Assembly: GCA_937927515.1 (NCBI GenBank)
Contig: CALBDO010000012.1
Coordinates: 1-64,000, forward strand
DNA: 64,000 nt
From: Candidatus Kapaibacterium sp.
GTDB taxonomy: Bacteria > Bacteroidota > Ignavibacteria > Kapaibacteriales > UBA2268
Direction: 5' to 3'
The notes under the pieces are model-generated. The model ran no database searches and was not told the origin of the DNA. It saw only the letters and a program-made list of their open reading frames with translations. Below, in pieces: positions 63,558 through 64,000 of this stretch. The number at the start of each line of letters is the position of its first letter. Position 1 is the first letter of the stretch. Made by a program: the position numbers and the translations under genes.

Positions 63558-64000
63558 ATGGCATTCATTGTTTGTAACGAAAGTTTCAAAAACAAATTTG
63601 GAAGCATAAATTTCCCTTCTTTACTCGATAGGGTAGTTGACTCGGAAAATTTGAGAAATTATTACTTTATCTGCGCAACAAATCAACTAGTAAATAATTT
63701 TAAATTAAGTTTAGCTTCAAAATACTACAACCGAACTGGTAAACCGATAGTTAACACAACTGTATCAAATCTCGAGAGTCTTATTAGAAGATTTTTTAAC
63801 TTTCTAAAATCAAACAGCACAAGTCGAATATTATCGGATGCATATAGATTTTTGATATTTAAGGAAGCTTTCGATAAGTCTCAGCTAAATTTTTTTAAAC
63901 AAAACGATGAAAAAGTTTCTCTTTTCGTAATCAAATGGTTATCGCAAATAATTTTCGGCTTGAAAGAGGATGGAATTACTTACAAAAATTTCGATGAGGA
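63558..64000 (+). CDS. AddB-like ATP-dependent nuclease subunit (3' truncated by window end)
   Basis: A frame from ATG 63558, after an AGGTGA site, stays open to the window end for 147 codons. The order of features fits the N-terminal part of AddB/RexB-type PD-(D/E)XK nuclease-helicases: a strand YYFICATNQLVNNFKLSL near residues 36-53, then VNTTVSNLESLIRRFFNFL, and a helix SRILSDAYRFLIFKEAF. No P-loop or catalytic motif is yet visible because the gene is cut. It starts seven bases after xerD. Family assignment is inference from this pattern. Confidence 0.5.
   Translation, partial: MAFIVCNESFKNKFGSINFPSLLDRVVDSENLRNYYFICATNQLVNNFKLSLASKYYNRTGKPIVNTTVSNLESLIRRFFNFLKSNSTSRILSDAYRFLIFKEAFDKSQLNFFKQNDEKVSLFVIKWLSQIIFGLKEDGITYKNFDE

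Noticed and set aside
1-64000. Prophage, transposon, CRISPR-Cas, secondary-metabolite or defence clusters
   Set aside because: None of their hallmark genes or repeat structures was seen on either strand; the window is mainly core and envelope genes.

Overview
The window is AT-rich chromosomal DNA from a Gram-negative bacterium of the Bacteroidota/Chlorobiota (FCB) group. Supporting signs are several secreted proteins ending in type IX secretion (T9SS) C-terminal tails, a PorV/UPF0164-type barrel, a GWxTD-domain protein, a SprA-related metalloprotease-like protein, many lipoproteins, and promoters of the Bacteroidota form TTG-N19/21-TAnnTTTG before the initiator tRNA (43083-43113) and before a lipoprotein (15409-15438). 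The mix (T9SS, GWxTD, nuoLMN, PgpH and CdaA) would suit an Ignavibacteria/Kapabacteria-like lineage, but that placement is inference. It is mostly an ordinary dense core chromosome: no rRNA, CRISPR array, IS element or prophage was seen.

Layout. 1-4524: a plus-strand run of exported proteins (a vWA-OmpA lipoprotein, two unknown small secreted proteins, an HtrA-like protease fused to a coiled coil and a probable beta domain). 4525-5276: a gene-poor stretch with one decayed reading frame. 5277-11107 (minus): a multi-PAS histidine kinase, then an overlapping T9SS-flavoured trio (TPR membrane protein, small T9SS-tail protein, PorV-like barrel). 11213-16724: SAM hydroxide adenosyltransferase, a giant FG-GAP/FN3 T9SS cargo, and a self-contained two-gene unit (coiled-coil lipoprotein plus LysM protein) bounded by a strong promoter and terminator. 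16759-25225: phoH-cdaA-pcm-miaA-dacB, an orphan ABC permease, lpdA, a SprA-related protein and a YgbA-type protein. 25295-25982 (minus): a 58-residue basic protein, L31 and S18. 26118-32717: nuoL-nuoM-nuoN, a DUF3108 protein and an HAD phosphatase. 32720-43000: guaA, a subtilase lipoprotein, secA, rluB, a T9SS cargo and a GT39-like glycosyltransferase. 43083-43234: initiator tRNA with its own promoter and terminator. 43225-51498 (minus): a compact run lysS - membrane protein - site-2 protease - GWxTD protein - adenine deaminase - M14 peptidase with T9SS tail. 51639-54485 (minus): an EF-G paralogue and tmRNA. 54562-64000: PBP2, a lipoprotein of seven cysteine-rich repeats followed by a thioredoxin-fold lipoprotein, a GT9 heptosyltransferase-like enzyme, PgpH, XerD and the start of an AddB-like nuclease.

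How the genes fit together. The dominant theme is the cell envelope: peptidoglycan synthesis and trimming (PBP2, DacB, LysM protein), protein export (SecA, PorV-like barrel, T9SS cargos), envelope proteolysis (HtrA-like, S8, M14, M50) and lipoproteins. The window carries both a c-di-AMP synthase (CdaA) and a c-di-AMP hydrolase of the PgpH type, so this second messenger can be made and degraded. The most unusual items are the vicinal-cysteine repeat lipoprotein with its thioredoxin-like neighbour (56436-59345), a leader with two mutually exclusive RNA folds (2435-2575), the HtrA-like fusion (3040-4524), and the small cargo/barrel pair at 7978-9563.
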